64,000 nt of DNA from Pegoplata infirma (taxonomy: Eukaryota > Arthropoda > Insecta > Diptera > Anthomyiidae). Each line of letters begins with the position of its first letter. The stretch's first letter is position 1. The notes beneath the pieces are model-generated. The model was given only the letters and a program-made list of their open reading frames with translations. It had not been told where the DNA came from and did not search any database. The stretch spans positions 22,270,262 through 22,334,261 of the forward strand of contig OY992540.1 in assembly GCA_963921195.1 (NCBI GenBank), given 5' to 3'. The position numbers and the translations under genes were made by a program. This document shows positions 52,069 through 62,373 of the stretch, piece after piece.

Positions 52069-53790
52069 TTAAAAGAAACTGGGAAGACCTGTGTGGGAAG
52101 ATTTTTTCCCCATTCGACTGATAAACGAACCTACTCTGTAATGCGCTTTGTGATCAACTGGATCGATAAAAAACGGATGTGATTTACTAGACAACCGAGT
52201 TTTATGAACAAAAACTCGGGCTCTAGGGATAAGTTCACTTATTTCAGCAGAACACTCTAACGAGCCAATTGAGTTGGAAATCCTACACAGAAAAAAATAT
52301 TCAATGGCAAAAAACAATTAAATATTTGCTCAGCTTAAAATTTCACATTCAATTAAATTTTACTTGAATCAATTAACCATTTGCTCAAATCTGAAAAATT
52401 CACAAAAAAAATTATAAAAACAAAAAAACTCATCATAGTAGGCTTTGAGTAACAATGCGATGAAGGCTGTTGCGTTTTTTGTTTTAGTTTTCGTTAGTCG
52501 TCAAATAGAAAAGTACTTGCATGCACACAAGACGAAAAAAAAACAAAATAATATTAAGCACAAAAAAAAACAATTTAAACAAAAGACTTGAAAAGACGGA
52601 CAAAAAACACTACAACTGTAAAATAATGATTAACCATTCACTCAGATCAAGCATTGGATTAATCAAAAATAACACAAAATTATTGATTAACCGCTCACTC
52701 AAATCAAGTATTAGTTTAATCAAAAATAACAGAAAAGCAACAATTAACAAATTACTCAAATCAAGCATTGATTTAATCAAGGAACAGTCAATGACTGACC
52801 TACAATTTTCGTGCTTGATCCAACAATTTTTCTCATTAGATGACTTTTAATTAAAATAATGCTCAACCTGGTGTATTTCGTGCTTGATCTAACAACTCAT
52901 TTTTATCTGTGTATTGTCATTGATAAGCATCAATGCCTCCCTTTGCACACGAAAAAAGAGCTCCAAATAGACTTTAAAGCCCCTGTCGATATATGGGAGA
53001 TGTATTTCATCTTCGATCGGATGTAGGTGGTATAAATTATGAGTAGATGGGATGTGTTGAACTACTTTTTAGACCGGTTAAAAAAACCGGAACACTTGAA
53101 TGCTTCTTTCGACACTTGAAAAACGTGCCTATTCCAACGAAAATCACACTGAATTTTCATTCCCAGAACATCAAGAGTGCGGATTCCTCGATACTTATAC
53201 AACCCATATGTACAGATGACGCTGTTGATTCCACATTCCTGTGGGTCAGCATACAACATTGAGTCTTATGTGCATTAAATTTGACCTTATTCGCATGACC
53301 CCACTCCGAGATTTTGAAAATGTCTTTAATAAGTGTGCCATTCATAATCTGCCTTTTGGCCTTAACCTCAACAAGGCTTGGCCTACCATCAATGCAAAAA
53401 ATGAAAAATGTTGCTGTCATCTGTAAAAGAGTGGACAGGATTTGAAGTTTAACTTATAAGGTCGTTAAGAAAAAGGGTAGGAGAAAGAACAAAACCTTGC
53501 GGTACCCCTGATTGAAGCTGAAACTCATCTGATAAAAACTCATCTATATAAACACGTATAAAACGATCTCTGAGGAAACTCGAAATATATCGAGAGAATT
53601 CATTACCTACACCAAAGGCATTAAGCTTGGATATGAGCGCACCGTGCCACACACAATCAAATGCCTTGGAAACATCCAGAGCAAAGACCTTACTCTCACC
53701 AAAATGGTAGGTCAAACGACTCCAGCGTTCCGAAAGGAATGCCATCTGATCCCTAGTAGAACGAGTTCTCCGAAAACCAAACTGTCTGTC
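52069..53790 (-). pseudogene. Second non-LTR retrotransposon family, longest ORF2 remnant (N3), split by element I
   Basis: Minus strand from about 53790: QFGFRRTRSTRDQMAFLSER, VFALDVSKAFDCVWHGALIS (RT box with catalytic D), RYISSFLRDRFIRVYIDEFL, FQLQSGVPQGFVLSPTLFL. After a frameshift come RPSLVEVKAKRQIMNGTLIK, ISEWGHANKVKFNAHKTQCC, then VLGMKIQCDFRWNRHVFQVS and HISTGALKSIW near 52990. After element I (52286-52911): SNSIGSLECSAEISELIPRA, VFVHKTRLSSKSHPFFIDPV. The FADD box is degraded at the frameshift. The upstream edge at 53790 abuts a reversed family 3 fragment. RT boxes place it in the jockey/CR1-like group; no RNase H seen. Confidence 0.8.
52286..52911. mobile_element. CACAG...CTGTG element I with 60-bp internal repeats (626 bp)
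   Basis: CACAGAAAAAAATATTCAAT at the left and TTTTTATCTGTG at the right, with TA on both sides (52284-52285, 52912-52913). The left part has ATTTGCTCA and TTAATTGATTC-like words. The right part has three ~60-bp repeats with TGATTAACC, CACTCAAATCAAG and TTTAATCAAAAATAAC. The 109-codon frame 52521-52850 spells a 20-residue periodic peptide and is a by-product. The retrotransposon reading continues on both sides. Confidence 0.85.
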
Positions 53791-53930
53791 TGCCTGTTAA
53801 AAACACCTTAACTTTCGAAAGACAACTCTAAGGCTCCGAAAGTTTGGCAGGTATGTTTGGGATTTTTCTGTTCATGTTGACATTGCATTCCAGCGAAATT
53901 GGTCCAGCGCACTTAGTTCGCTGCACTATG
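53776..53930 (-). mobile_element. DINE-like family 3 fragment, reversed
   Basis: CTGTCTGTCTGCCTGTTAAA, CTTTCGAAAGACAACTCTAA, AGTTTGGCAGG and AGCGAAATTGGTCCAGCG are the reverse complement of the family 3 segment at about 37220-37335. It overlaps the junction with N3. Confidence 0.6.
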
Positions 53931-54172
53931 GTCTCAAATCTATTCTTTTTGCGAAAATTCAAAATATGAAGCAAACTCGATCTCAACACAATCAAAAATC
54001 AATTTTTTAAGAAAAAAAAATGTCGAATAATTTTACTATTTTTATACCTTCTACTTACAAGGTAAGACTCACTAGTGGTACTTTCCGATTTTAATTGAAT
54101 TTCTTTTATTTCGTAGTGCAGGAAAAGTAAAGGAGCATGTATTTTGTTTAGCGTCCCAAATTCTTGTTACGG
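53931..54172. other. Short unassigned stretch
   Basis: About 240 bp, with no gene and no repeat matched; TACTTACAAGGTAAGACTCA near 54051 is not part of a visible exon. Confidence 0.35.
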
Positions 54173-55663
54173 GGCACACAGGGCCAGCATTATCCAATTC
54201 CGGTCAAAAGTCTTTATCGTTGTTGGATCCGTCTGAAAATGTACTTCTAGAGGAATTCGAGGTCGCTGATTTCAAAATTTAGCTAAAAACCAAAAAAACC
54301 AATATGGCGGACAATGTTTTTTTTTTTTTAATGTCCGATTGAACTCAAATTTTTTTTATGCGGGTCTTGGAGTTACTGAATAAGAATTGTTACTCCGAAT
54401 TTTTAAAAACAAAATGGCGGACTAAATATGCTTCTTAAAGTTTAAAAAATGATCCAACTCCGGCCAAAAGTCCTCATCGTTGTTGGATCCGGCTGAAAAT
54501 GTGCTTCTAGAGTATTTCGGGGTCACTGATTTCAAAATTTAACTACAAACTAAAAAAATCAAAATGGCGCAACCAATATGGCGGACATTTTTTTTTTTTA
54601 AGGGGGTCTTGTAGTTTCTGAATCAGAATTATTGGCGTGAATTTCGAAAAACAAAATGGCGGACTAAATATGCTTAGTTAAGTTTGTTACAAGTAATTAA
54701 AAAACAGTTATATTCCTTTTCTTTGTTGAAGCTAGCTGATAGTGTGGCCTAGTAAATTTCCCGGTCTGTTATCTTAAAATCGAACTGATAAAATTCAATA
54801 TGGCGGAAACAATATGGCGGCTAGATTTTTTAACTTTGTCTGATCTAACTAAAAATTAGTTTTAAGAGTGTCTGAAGTTAAATCTAAGCACATAATTTTT
54901 ATATATTTTTTTTTTTATTTTTGATATAAATATGGAAATGGTGTAAATGACTTACTTAGTCTCAGAAAAGCTTTTGGAAATGGTGACGCCAAATTATTAA
55001 CTTTTTTCTTTATTTTGGAAATTCAATAAAAAAATCTTTAAATTTAATTGGAAATGGTGTAACTGATATTTTCCATAATTTCACAAAAAAACTAGAAATG
55101 TAGATAATTTTTTTTTCCTACACTTAAGGCACTCTCGGACGATAGAAAAACTAATCCAGCCGTAAAACATTATTTTGGGTTAAATTATTTTTTTTAAAAA
55201 CAAATCTCGGACCACTGTAATTTCGCCATTTATCATTTCGAGCAAGTTTGGGCAACTTTTTTCGAAAGATATGGATCCATTCTATATAAGAAAAAATATA
55301 GACTGATTGTATCGAACTGAGAATCGCTGAGGATTTTTTCGGCGCGAAGTAAATAACTAAAAAATCATAGTTATTTTCACAAAAACACGAATTGCTGTCA
55401 GGAAAATGAGTTATATTTTTCCACATTATTTTCGTGACAAAGGCTGATATATAAGGGTAAACCCTGGAAATCAAAAGTTGATCCTTAGCAACAGAAATAT
55501 GTAAAAAAATTAAAAAGAATCTCCACAAATTTTTTTTTCAACTTTTTTAACTTTGAAGACCTGTCAAAGGAAATGGTGTAGTCAGGAAACCAGCTCCTAT
55601 ATATGTCCAACAAAATATAAGGACTTTTGGCCGAAAGTCGATCTGGTTGGCCCTGTGTGCGGG
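54173..55663. mobile_element. ~1.5-kb element with CACACAGGGCCA ends and a ~268-bp tandem
   Basis: GCACACAGGGCCAGCATTAT at the left is mirrored by GGTTGGCCCTGTGTGC at the right. Next to each end stands a CCGGTCAAAAGTC / GACTTTTGGCCGAAAG phrase. In the left half a ~268-bp unit occurs twice (from about 54198 and 54463: a TCATCGTTGTTGGATCCGGC-like stretch, GTGCTTCTAGAG, ATGGCGGAC) with a third shorter trace to 54700. ATGGTGTAAMTGAY words recur in the right half. A 125-codon minus frame (55151-55528) has no recognised domain. Target duplication unresolved. Confidence 0.6.
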
Positions 55664-56003
55664 GGTGCAAATGACAGTGCATATTTAATTTAAAAATAAA
55701 ATTCAGGACCAGGTCCAGTTAGTAGTTTCATAAAAATCGAAGAGAGCCCATGAGCAAACCTCATTATAAGTAAAAATAAGTACAGCTATCCATCTTTTAA
55801 TTTTAATTTTTTCAACCCCATTCTTTAATCAAATATATTATTCAATACTAAAGATTTGCATTAAAAAAATCAAATCTAAATACTATTTGCCTTTTCTTAA
55901 ATAAATAAATACATACATTTTTTTTAAAGCTTTAAAGTAAACAGGATTTTCGCACATAAAAAAATTTTAAATCAACCAAAGAAAGTTATCCCCGAAAAAG
56001 CAA
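55664..56003. other. Unassigned AT-rich stretch
   Basis: About 340 bp, no gene, no matched repeat. Confidence 0.4.
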
Positions 56004-56710
56004 CCCAGCAAAAAAATGTAAGCAGTCACAAAGTTTATTTAATTTTTATTAAAAAAAATTTGTCCATTTAAATTTTGCAATAAAAAATATTTTTTTTTTA
56101 CTTGAGTGGTTACGAAAGTAGAGATGGGCGCGAAATGGATTTTTGACTCATTGTACTCATTCACATTCACCCACAATTTTTTTTAATCACGCGCACTCAA
56201 GCTCACTTCAGTTATTTTAATTTCAACCACGATCACGAAATACTACAAATTTAAGAAAGTTGCAGTAGGAACATGCTTTTCTTACATTGTGGTAGTAAAT
56301 TTTATCGATTGGTTGTGGCCTTCAAAAGGTTTAGCCAACAATCGATGAATGGTAAAAAAATGAAAGCTTAACTGTCATCTGCAGAAGATTCGAACGAATT
56401 TAAAGCTTGACTGAGATAATCATTGATAAAGAAAAACAAGTAAGAATACATTTTGGCAATTTCTGGCTGGAAACCTACTACTCTCAATGTTACACAGAGA
56501 AAACAGAATCGTTGTGCTTACCGAATTTAAAACCAACAGTTATAATTAGAACAAAAAAATTTTTCGGTTGTGAGAAAATTTCAAAAGTTAAGATAGATTT
56601 CTGTTGGTTCAGAGAAATGTCGGGTAAAGCAGCCGAAATTTTCGGTTTGCACAACTAATCTGTTTTGTGTGTGAGGAAACTTTTAATTTGTAATTTCTTT
56701 TTTTGCTGGG
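56004..56710. mobile_element. Possible element with CCCAGCAAAAAAA ends
   Basis: CCCAGCAAAAAAATGTAAGC at 56004 and TTTTTTTGCTGGG ending at 56710 are inverted. The same tip type bounds 41457-41917. The interiors are unrelated and flanking bases do not match, so these may be ends of two elements. TAGAGATGGGCGCGAAATGG near 56120 resembles a hAT-type tip without a partner. A small palindromic MITE is nested at 56493-56671. Frame 56407-56658 covers that MITE and is not a gene. Confidence 0.4.
56493..56671. mobile_element. ~180-bp CACAG-type hairpin MITE
   Basis: CACAGAGAAAACAGAATCGT and, read inward from the right, CACACAAAACAGATTAGTTG, then TGTGC and CCGAA words, pair over about 35 bp. TA precedes the left end (56491-56492); the right flank is TG. 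Same general design as the other CAC...GTG elements. Confidence 0.6.
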
Positions 56711-56986
56711 ATACTACCCAATCATACAAAAATAAACGAAACCCATATGGAATGCTATAATTAAAAAATTGTAACACTTTCAGGATAAGAAAGAAAATTT
56801 GCATCCAACAACAACAAAGAAATTGACGTCGAATTTTATAACCCTTAAAATTTACAAACAAAACCTTAAAACACGCGTAAAAGTGAAAAAAATAACAAAC
56901 AACAAAAATTTAAAATAAAAAATCCTAGAGAAAAAATAAATCCTACTTAATGTCACAATCAATCTACACTGACACTGAAATGCTTT
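56711..56986. other. Unassigned AT-rich stretch
   Basis: About 275 bp, A-rich, with no feature seen. Confidence 0.4.
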
Positions 56987-57808
56987 CCCAGTAAACCAAA
57001 GGTTCCGACTTTTTCGGAAGTCAGACATTTCGTAACGAATTCGTTGTCTGAAGTCAGACAAACTTCCGAAACGTCTTAACGAATTCGTAACGACATTTCG
57101 GTAGTTTGTCTGAACACGTGTTTTTTGGTCAGTTCATGTTTCAATTTTTAATGGGAGTTGTGCAAATAAAAGTTTCTAAATAAATATATAAAACTTTGAT
57201 TTATAAGAAGGCAAAAGCCAGTGAAAAGTTTAAAGCAATGAATTAAATAAAAATAATTTCAATAAACATGGAAAAATTCAATAAATATGCAATGAAGAAT
57301 TTCCACGAAAGCAGCATGAAGCGGTACTTCGCAGTTAAAACAAAAACATGTCGCGTCAGGCTTTTAAAAGCTCCTTTAATTACAAAGACAAAACAAAGAC
57401 GACTGAAGAATCTGATCCTAAGTTATAATTAAGGTTTTATATATTTATTTGATTTTTTGTTTATTATTTTATATATTATTTAATACGATTTTTATGTACA
57501 TATTGGAATAAATAAATAAAATAAAAAATATTTTTTTCATAAATAATTATTAAATCTTGCCGAAATTGTTACGAAATGTCGTAACGAAATCGTTAAGAAA
57601 TGTCGTAACGAAATCGTTAAGAAATGTCGTAACGAAATCGTTACGAAATGTCTTAACGAAATCGTACCGACACTTCGTTCCGAATTCGTGCAACCATTTC
57701 ATATGACTTTCGTTACGAATTCTTAACGATTTCGGTACCGAAATCGGAAGCTTTTGCCGACGTGTCGTTACGAATTCGTAACGAATTCGGAACCTTTGGT
57801 TTAGTGGG
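56987..57808. mobile_element. TAACGAATTCGTTA-array element with CCCASTAAACCAAAGG ends (822 bp)
   Basis: The left end CCCAGTAAACCAAAGGTTCC and the right end read inward CCCACTAAACCAAAGGTTCC are inverted repeats of about 23 bp. Both arms carry GTAACGAATTCGTTAC-type words. The right arm (57560-57720) has five 24-bp tandem units of ACGAAATCGTTAAGAAATGT. The centre (57130-57540) is AT-rich and without credible gene. TT lies outside both ends. Frames 57550-57912 and 57713-57919 are by-products of the array. Confidence 0.8.
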
Positions 57809-58586
57809 TTGGTGGACAACATACACACACACACAACCATTCCATATGAAAACGTCCTTTGGCGAATGTGTAACAATGAGACGGTATAACAGCAATAAAA
57901 AAAAGGAAACAAATTTCAAATAATCTTCATATGAAATTGTATTTTGAAATCTGAACCCCTATTAGCGCGTATTTAACTGTTCATTTGAAAGTTTTATTTA
58001 GAGCAGTGATGCGTTAAATCAGTTACACATAAACATTGAATATTGTTTGAAAAAAAAATCATAGAGTTCAGGAAGGCTTTGGCATTCAGACAAATAAAAG
58101 ATGCAGCCACTTGAAAAAAAAGGACTAGAGAAACTCAGCTGCATACATTACAATTGTGGATGATTTTAAGAGGAATAACGATGAATAATTTTAAGCTGGC
58201 AAGAAACATAAGTTTCTAATTTAATAAAAAACACTACTGACGACATGACCCTTGGTGGATAAAAAGAATTCAATTGTTAGACACACATTTCCATATCACA
58301 ATAGCAGCAAGTGTTGCGTCGTTACCTTAGAGATATGGAAAATATTTCAATAAAACATTTACAATCTTTATAAACAAAGAAATACATATTCCACAAGTGA
58401 CATCTTTGGTTAATACATATGACAGGTTGTGTAGTCCTTTTTTTTTTTTTTTTGAGAAAATTTAAGACTTGTGTCAAAAATATATAAAGCTTAAAAACAA
58501 ATAAGTCCGGAAAGTTTGTCATCACCATCAATGGAGGGTGGCGTTTTTAGTTCAATAGTAGTATTACCATTAAGGTGACACTATTA
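57809..58586. other. Intergenic DNA, no gene found
   Basis: About 780 bp, including a T run at 58439-58454. No matched repeat or plausible exon. Confidence 0.4.
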
Positions 58587-58789
58587 CACCGTCCTACAAA
58601 ATTGAAAAAAAGTCGTTAAACACAAACTGGATAATATACGTTTGAAAAAGAAGACTAAATGTAGTAAAACTGCATTTACAGTTTTTCTCTTCGTGATCCT
58701 GTGTCCTTTTAGAAGGACTTCAAAGTTTTAGAGGATTAAATTTTATAAAATATTTTTTTTATATTTGTACTTGTCCTAGGATGCCACTA

Positions 58790-59120
58790 CACCTTTTCCA
58801 ATTGTATTTCAGAAATAATCTATTGTATTTCAGAAATTATCAATTGTATTTCAGAAATGATCAATTGTATTTCAGAAGTTATCAATTGTATTTCAGAAAT
58901 TATCTATTGTATTTCAGAAATAATCAATTGTATTTCGGAAACTAATTTTCGTAAAACAATTGAATATTTCTGAAATACAATTAATAATTTCTGAAATGCA
59001 ATTGAAAAATTCTGAAATAAAATTGATAACTTCTGAAATACAATTGATAATTTCTGAATTATACAATTGATAATTTTTGAAATACAATTGATAATTTCTG
59101 AAATACAATTGGAAATGGTG
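58790..59120. mobile_element. Inverted-array element L1 (CACCTTTTCCAATTGTATTTC), 331 bp
   Basis: CACCTTTTCCAATTGTATTT at the left and AATTGGAAATGGTG at the right, with TA on both sides (58788-58789, 59121-59122). About six units of ATCAATTGTATTTCAGAAAT, a spacer with GTAAAACAATTGA, then about seven inverted units. The complementary arm of R3 reads GATGACACTTGTGAT (near 59385), matching the repaired target GATGCCACTAGTGAT. The periodic frame 58914-59132 is an artefact. Confidence 0.9.
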
Positions 59121-59425
59121 TAGTGATAGCAAAAGAAAGAAGTGGATCTGAACTAATTTTCCTATTTTATTATTTTTACATATCAGGAAACAGGAGGTAA
59201 GTTACGTCCTTTCAAAAATTTATCCTTCAATATCATTCAAAATTTTCAACAAAATAGTTTGATAAAGTTTTCAAATGACTTTATTCACATCCTTTTAACC
59301 TGATATGGCAAAATAAAAAAAAATGGAAAAATTAGGGGAGATCCTCCTCTTTCATTTACCATCACAAGTGTCATCCTAGGATAAGTACAAATATTTCCAA
59401 AATTTAAGTATTTGTACTTTTTGTA

Positions 59426-60179
59426 CACCCAAAAAATTACATAGTAGCATAGTTAACAAAATCCATAGTTGTTTTAAAAAAATTTCAAATCAACTATTTA
59501 TAATCAATAACAACTATGTACAAAGTTGATCACAACTATGAACAAAGTTGATCACAACGATTTTTTTAGAATTTTAAAGTGTCAAACAGTTCAAAAAGAA
59601 TAAAATAAAAAAAATGTAAAAAAATATATTAAGAAAGTAGAAAAGTGGCAGATGTAAAAAAAATTAATTGAATCAATATATTTATATATATAATATATTT
59701 ATAAATAATTATAATATTATTAACATTATAAGTCTTTAATAAAAATGGAAGAGGAAATAAAATCGTGTACATATTTGCAACAAACTTCAAATATCATTTT
59801 CAAAAATTAGATTTAATGAACATCGAATGTATCGTATGGTATGATCTTATTTACATTGTAATTTTAATAAATCATTTTAATAAATATAAACCAAAATATT
59901 GCATTTTTATTAAAAAAATAGGTAATTTATAATAATTAAATAGTAAATATTAACCATGTCTGATTTCTGTTAAAAACAACGATTAAATAGTAATAAGTAA
60001 CTATTTTTATATTTTATCAAACACATCGTTGTCATTAACTTTTTCCATAGTTGATTTGTCGATTTAAAAAAACATAGTTACCAACAACTATGTCACATCA
60101 ACTATGGCATAGTTGGGGTTATTTCACCTATGACATAGTTGAAAAAATAGTAATCAGCAACTATGTATTTTTTTGGGTG
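59426..60179. mobile_element. CAACTATG-word element C (754 bp)
   Basis: CACCCAAAAAATTACATAGT at the left and ACTATGTATTTTTTTGGGTG at the right, inverted over about 20 bp, with TA on both sides (59424-59425, 60180-60181). CAACTATG, CATAGTTG and GTTGATCACAACTATG words fill the outer 150 bp on each side. The middle is very AT-rich with no gene. It lies in the R3 copy. Confidence 0.9.
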
Positions 60180-60372
60180 TACATTTTGTAAAAAATATTT
60201 TATAAAATGTATCCTTTAAAACTTTGAAGTCCTTTTAAAAGGAAACAGGATAACGTAATGAAAAACTGTAAATGTAGTTTTACTCCATTTGGTCTCTACT
60301 TTCAGACGTATATCATCCGGTTCATGTTTAATATTGGCTGTCGGACGGTGTTATATACAATCAAATAACAAA

Positions 60373-60542
60373 TCCAGTTGCCACAGCCGAAAACATACCA
60401 ACTACACTTTTAGGTTGTCACAACCTAGTAGCAATTGTCATAAGCATAATGCAGTTGACATAAGTTCATGGAGGTTGTGACAACCGGTTACGGTTATGAC
60501 ATCCTTGAAATAAGGTTAGTATATTTACGGTTGTGCCGACTA
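60373..60542. mobile_element. GGTTGTCACAACC-word hairpin MITE (~170 bp)
   Basis: AGTTGCCACAGCCGAAAACA at the left and, read inward from the right, AGTCGGCACAACCGTAAATA are inverted repeats with substitutions. The interior contains AGGTTGTCACAACCTAG and AGGTTGTGACAACCGG palindromes. Target duplication not resolved. Confidence 0.65.
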
Positions 60543-60958
60543 GATTTGTTCTGTTAGTGATCGTTAAAGTTTCATGACTGGTAATTCAAAGGACAGAGCA
60601 AAAAGAGAAGCTTATTAATTTTTGGAGTTGATTCCTTATTTGTTCGAAGTAAACTACACTATTTCCAGCTGTAATTCAAAGCGACCATTTCATTTAAAGT
60701 TTGAAAATTCTATTTGTTATTTAAAGATTAAATTATCTCCCTGGAACTATCTAATGAGGCGAAATACCTGGGTGTGATCCTGAACTCAAAGCTTTCTTGG
60801 AAAAGAAATACAGAGGAAAGGATGTAAAAGTCGTTTTGTGCTTTTTACAACTGCAGAAGAACTTTCGGAAGAAGGTGTGGTCAAAAAACGTATATTATCC
60901 ACTAGATGTATGGTGTGTTGACGTAAAACGTCAGCAGCCACTTACAACCTAACCTATG

Positions 60959-62373
60959 CACTATAGGAAATTTTACCCATTTTTTGGCCAAAAGTCAAAA
61001 TTAAAATTTTTGCAAACATTATTTTTTTTCACATTAATATAAAAAAAACTTAACAAAGTAAACAATTCTTTCTCAATTTTTCGACAGAATTGATGTACTG
61101 TCACTTTATCAGTAGTTTTTCTTGCAATTTCTTAATCAGTTATAAAATAACGATTGAGAGCAGCGAATTTTGTGATAGCTTCTAACAAAAGTTTTTATAT
61201 TAAGAATTTATAGTTTTAAAAAACTAAAAAATGGAAAGTAATGTCAAAGGTGAGTACTTTAATGATAAATAGTGAAATGTTGGTGAACTCATCTATTAGA
61301 TCGATTTTATTGGAAAAATTGAAGTGACCTTAAGATGAACTTATTGAAGTATGAATTGGAATTTTATTTTGACTTTAAAAAAAATGATAGCATATGTTAG
61401 CTATAAAACCATAAAAGTTCTCTAGGACAATCAATTACCTTCCGAATTTAAAAAATTTCAAGGTCGGATATGTGCAAACTTTTTTTTTATACCCATTTTT
61501 CCAGGTGACTACTGAGTGCCAAATTCAGAGTTATTTAATACATGGCGAGAGAAATAAAGCAGAGGTGGATAAGGAGCCGCTATTTCTCACCATTTCTTTT
61601 CATACATTGCTGAGAGTGAATGTTTCGAAAACTTTAAACAATATATAAAAGAGGAATTAAGAATATTTTGTTCAAATATAAATATGAAAAGGATTAAAAG
61701 TTGTAGGAGTTTGAAAATTTTTGAAAGACAGCATGCTGTTTGGCTTAAAGGCAATACTTGGCTAAAAAAAACTTGAAACGCAGCCTGCCTCCACTAAATC
61801 GAAACCTGGCCGACCGCAATTAACTTTTTTGTCAAAATCTGCGAGAACAAAAATACGAGTTACAGCAGAAATCTCTAAAGATCTAAATAGGGAAGTTGAG
61901 CCCCTAGCTCTTGCATCATCTACGGCTGCCCGTAGTGGCATTTTGAAATGTAGTTGACGACTTGGAACTCAAAAATATAATTTTTTAATAAAATCCTTAT
62001 TAAAAAGTAGATTTGTTTGACACTTCTTAACATTGTTAAAATAAATTTCTACTGTTATCTTCGAAAGTTAGTATACACTCAAAAAAAAAAAAATATTGTA
62101 AAAACAGTTTAGAAAACCATATAATCTATCAAGGATCTAAAAAATCTTAGATGCGGCAACTTATAACCCGGGAACCCTGTTTGGAACTAATTATTAGGTA
62201 ATTTTTTAGGTAACTTTACTAATTTTTTTTTTTGAGTGTATGAAAACCTTTAAGAGTCACTCCCTCCCTCTAAAGAGTCTTCCAAAAGTCAAATAAAAAA
62301 AATCAGTCAAATCGGTCCAGCCGTTTGGTTGTAAATAATTTTGGCCAAAAAAAGGGTAAAATTTCCTATAGTG
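60959..62373 (+). mobile_element. Transib-like DNA transposon remnant, 1415 bp
   Basis: Ends CACTATAGGAAATTTTACCC and the same read inward from the right, continuing to TTTGGCCAAAA: about 35-bp inverted repeats with one or two changes. Flanked by the 5-bp copy CTATG (60954-60958, 62374-62378), supported by the LOA/Lian reading across it. CACTAT tips with 5-bp target copies fit Transib. The interior has an ORF remnant with a possible intron: ATGGAAAGTAATGTCAAAGG at 61231 before GTGAGT; ERQHAVWLKGNTWLKK near 61720-61768; then, after a frameshift, KPGRPQLTFLSKSARTKIRV (61805-61864) and AALASS-like sequence to a stop at 61954. No catalytic triad found, so it is defective. MITE P is nested at 62076-62238. 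Confidence 0.65.
62076..62238. mobile_element. 163-bp CACTCAAAA element P
   Basis: CACTCAAAAAAAAAAAAATA at the left and TTTTTTTTTTTTGAGTG at the right, with TA on both sides (62074-62075, 62239-62240). The short interior includes ATCTAAAAAATCTTAGAT and TAGGTAATTTTTTAGGTAAC. No coding capacity. Nested in the Transib-like element. Confidence 0.85.

Larger units (their letters stand above)
58587..60350. mobile_element. CACCGTCCGACAGCC element, copy R3 with both ends, hosting L1 and C
   Basis: Left end CACCGTCCTACAAAATTG (after TA), right end GGCTGTCGGACGGTG. The left arm (TATACGTTTGAAAAAGAAGA, GTAGTAAAACTGCATTTACA, CGTGATCCTGTGTCCTTTTA) pairs with the right arm (CCTTTTAAAAGGAAACAGGA, CTGTAAATGTAGTTTTACTC, TCAGACGTATATCATCCGGT), giving inverted repeats of about 190 bp. 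The centre has GGGGAGATCCTCCTCTTTCA. Two elements are nested in it (58790-59120, 59426-60179); without them it is about 675 bp. R1 and R2 are partial copies. The small frame 60289-60480 is incidental. Confidence 0.8.

Noticed and set aside
52521..52850. 109-codon frame with three 20-residue repeats (LLINRSLKSSISLIKNN type)
   Set aside because: Product of the 60-bp repeats in element I; the element is non-coding and bounded by TA copies.
55151..55528. 125-codon minus frame as a host gene
   Set aside because: Lies inside the 54173-55663 repeat element, with no recognised domain and poor start context.
56004..56710. A single 707-bp CCCAGCAAAAAAA element
   Set aside because: Kept only at low confidence: the tips match but no duplicated target is seen, so they could belong to two different elements.
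61231..61560. Host gene with exon ATGGAAAGTAATGTCAAAGG and a GTGAGT donor
   Set aside because: Located inside the Transib-like inverted repeats, and the next candidate exon is broken by stops.
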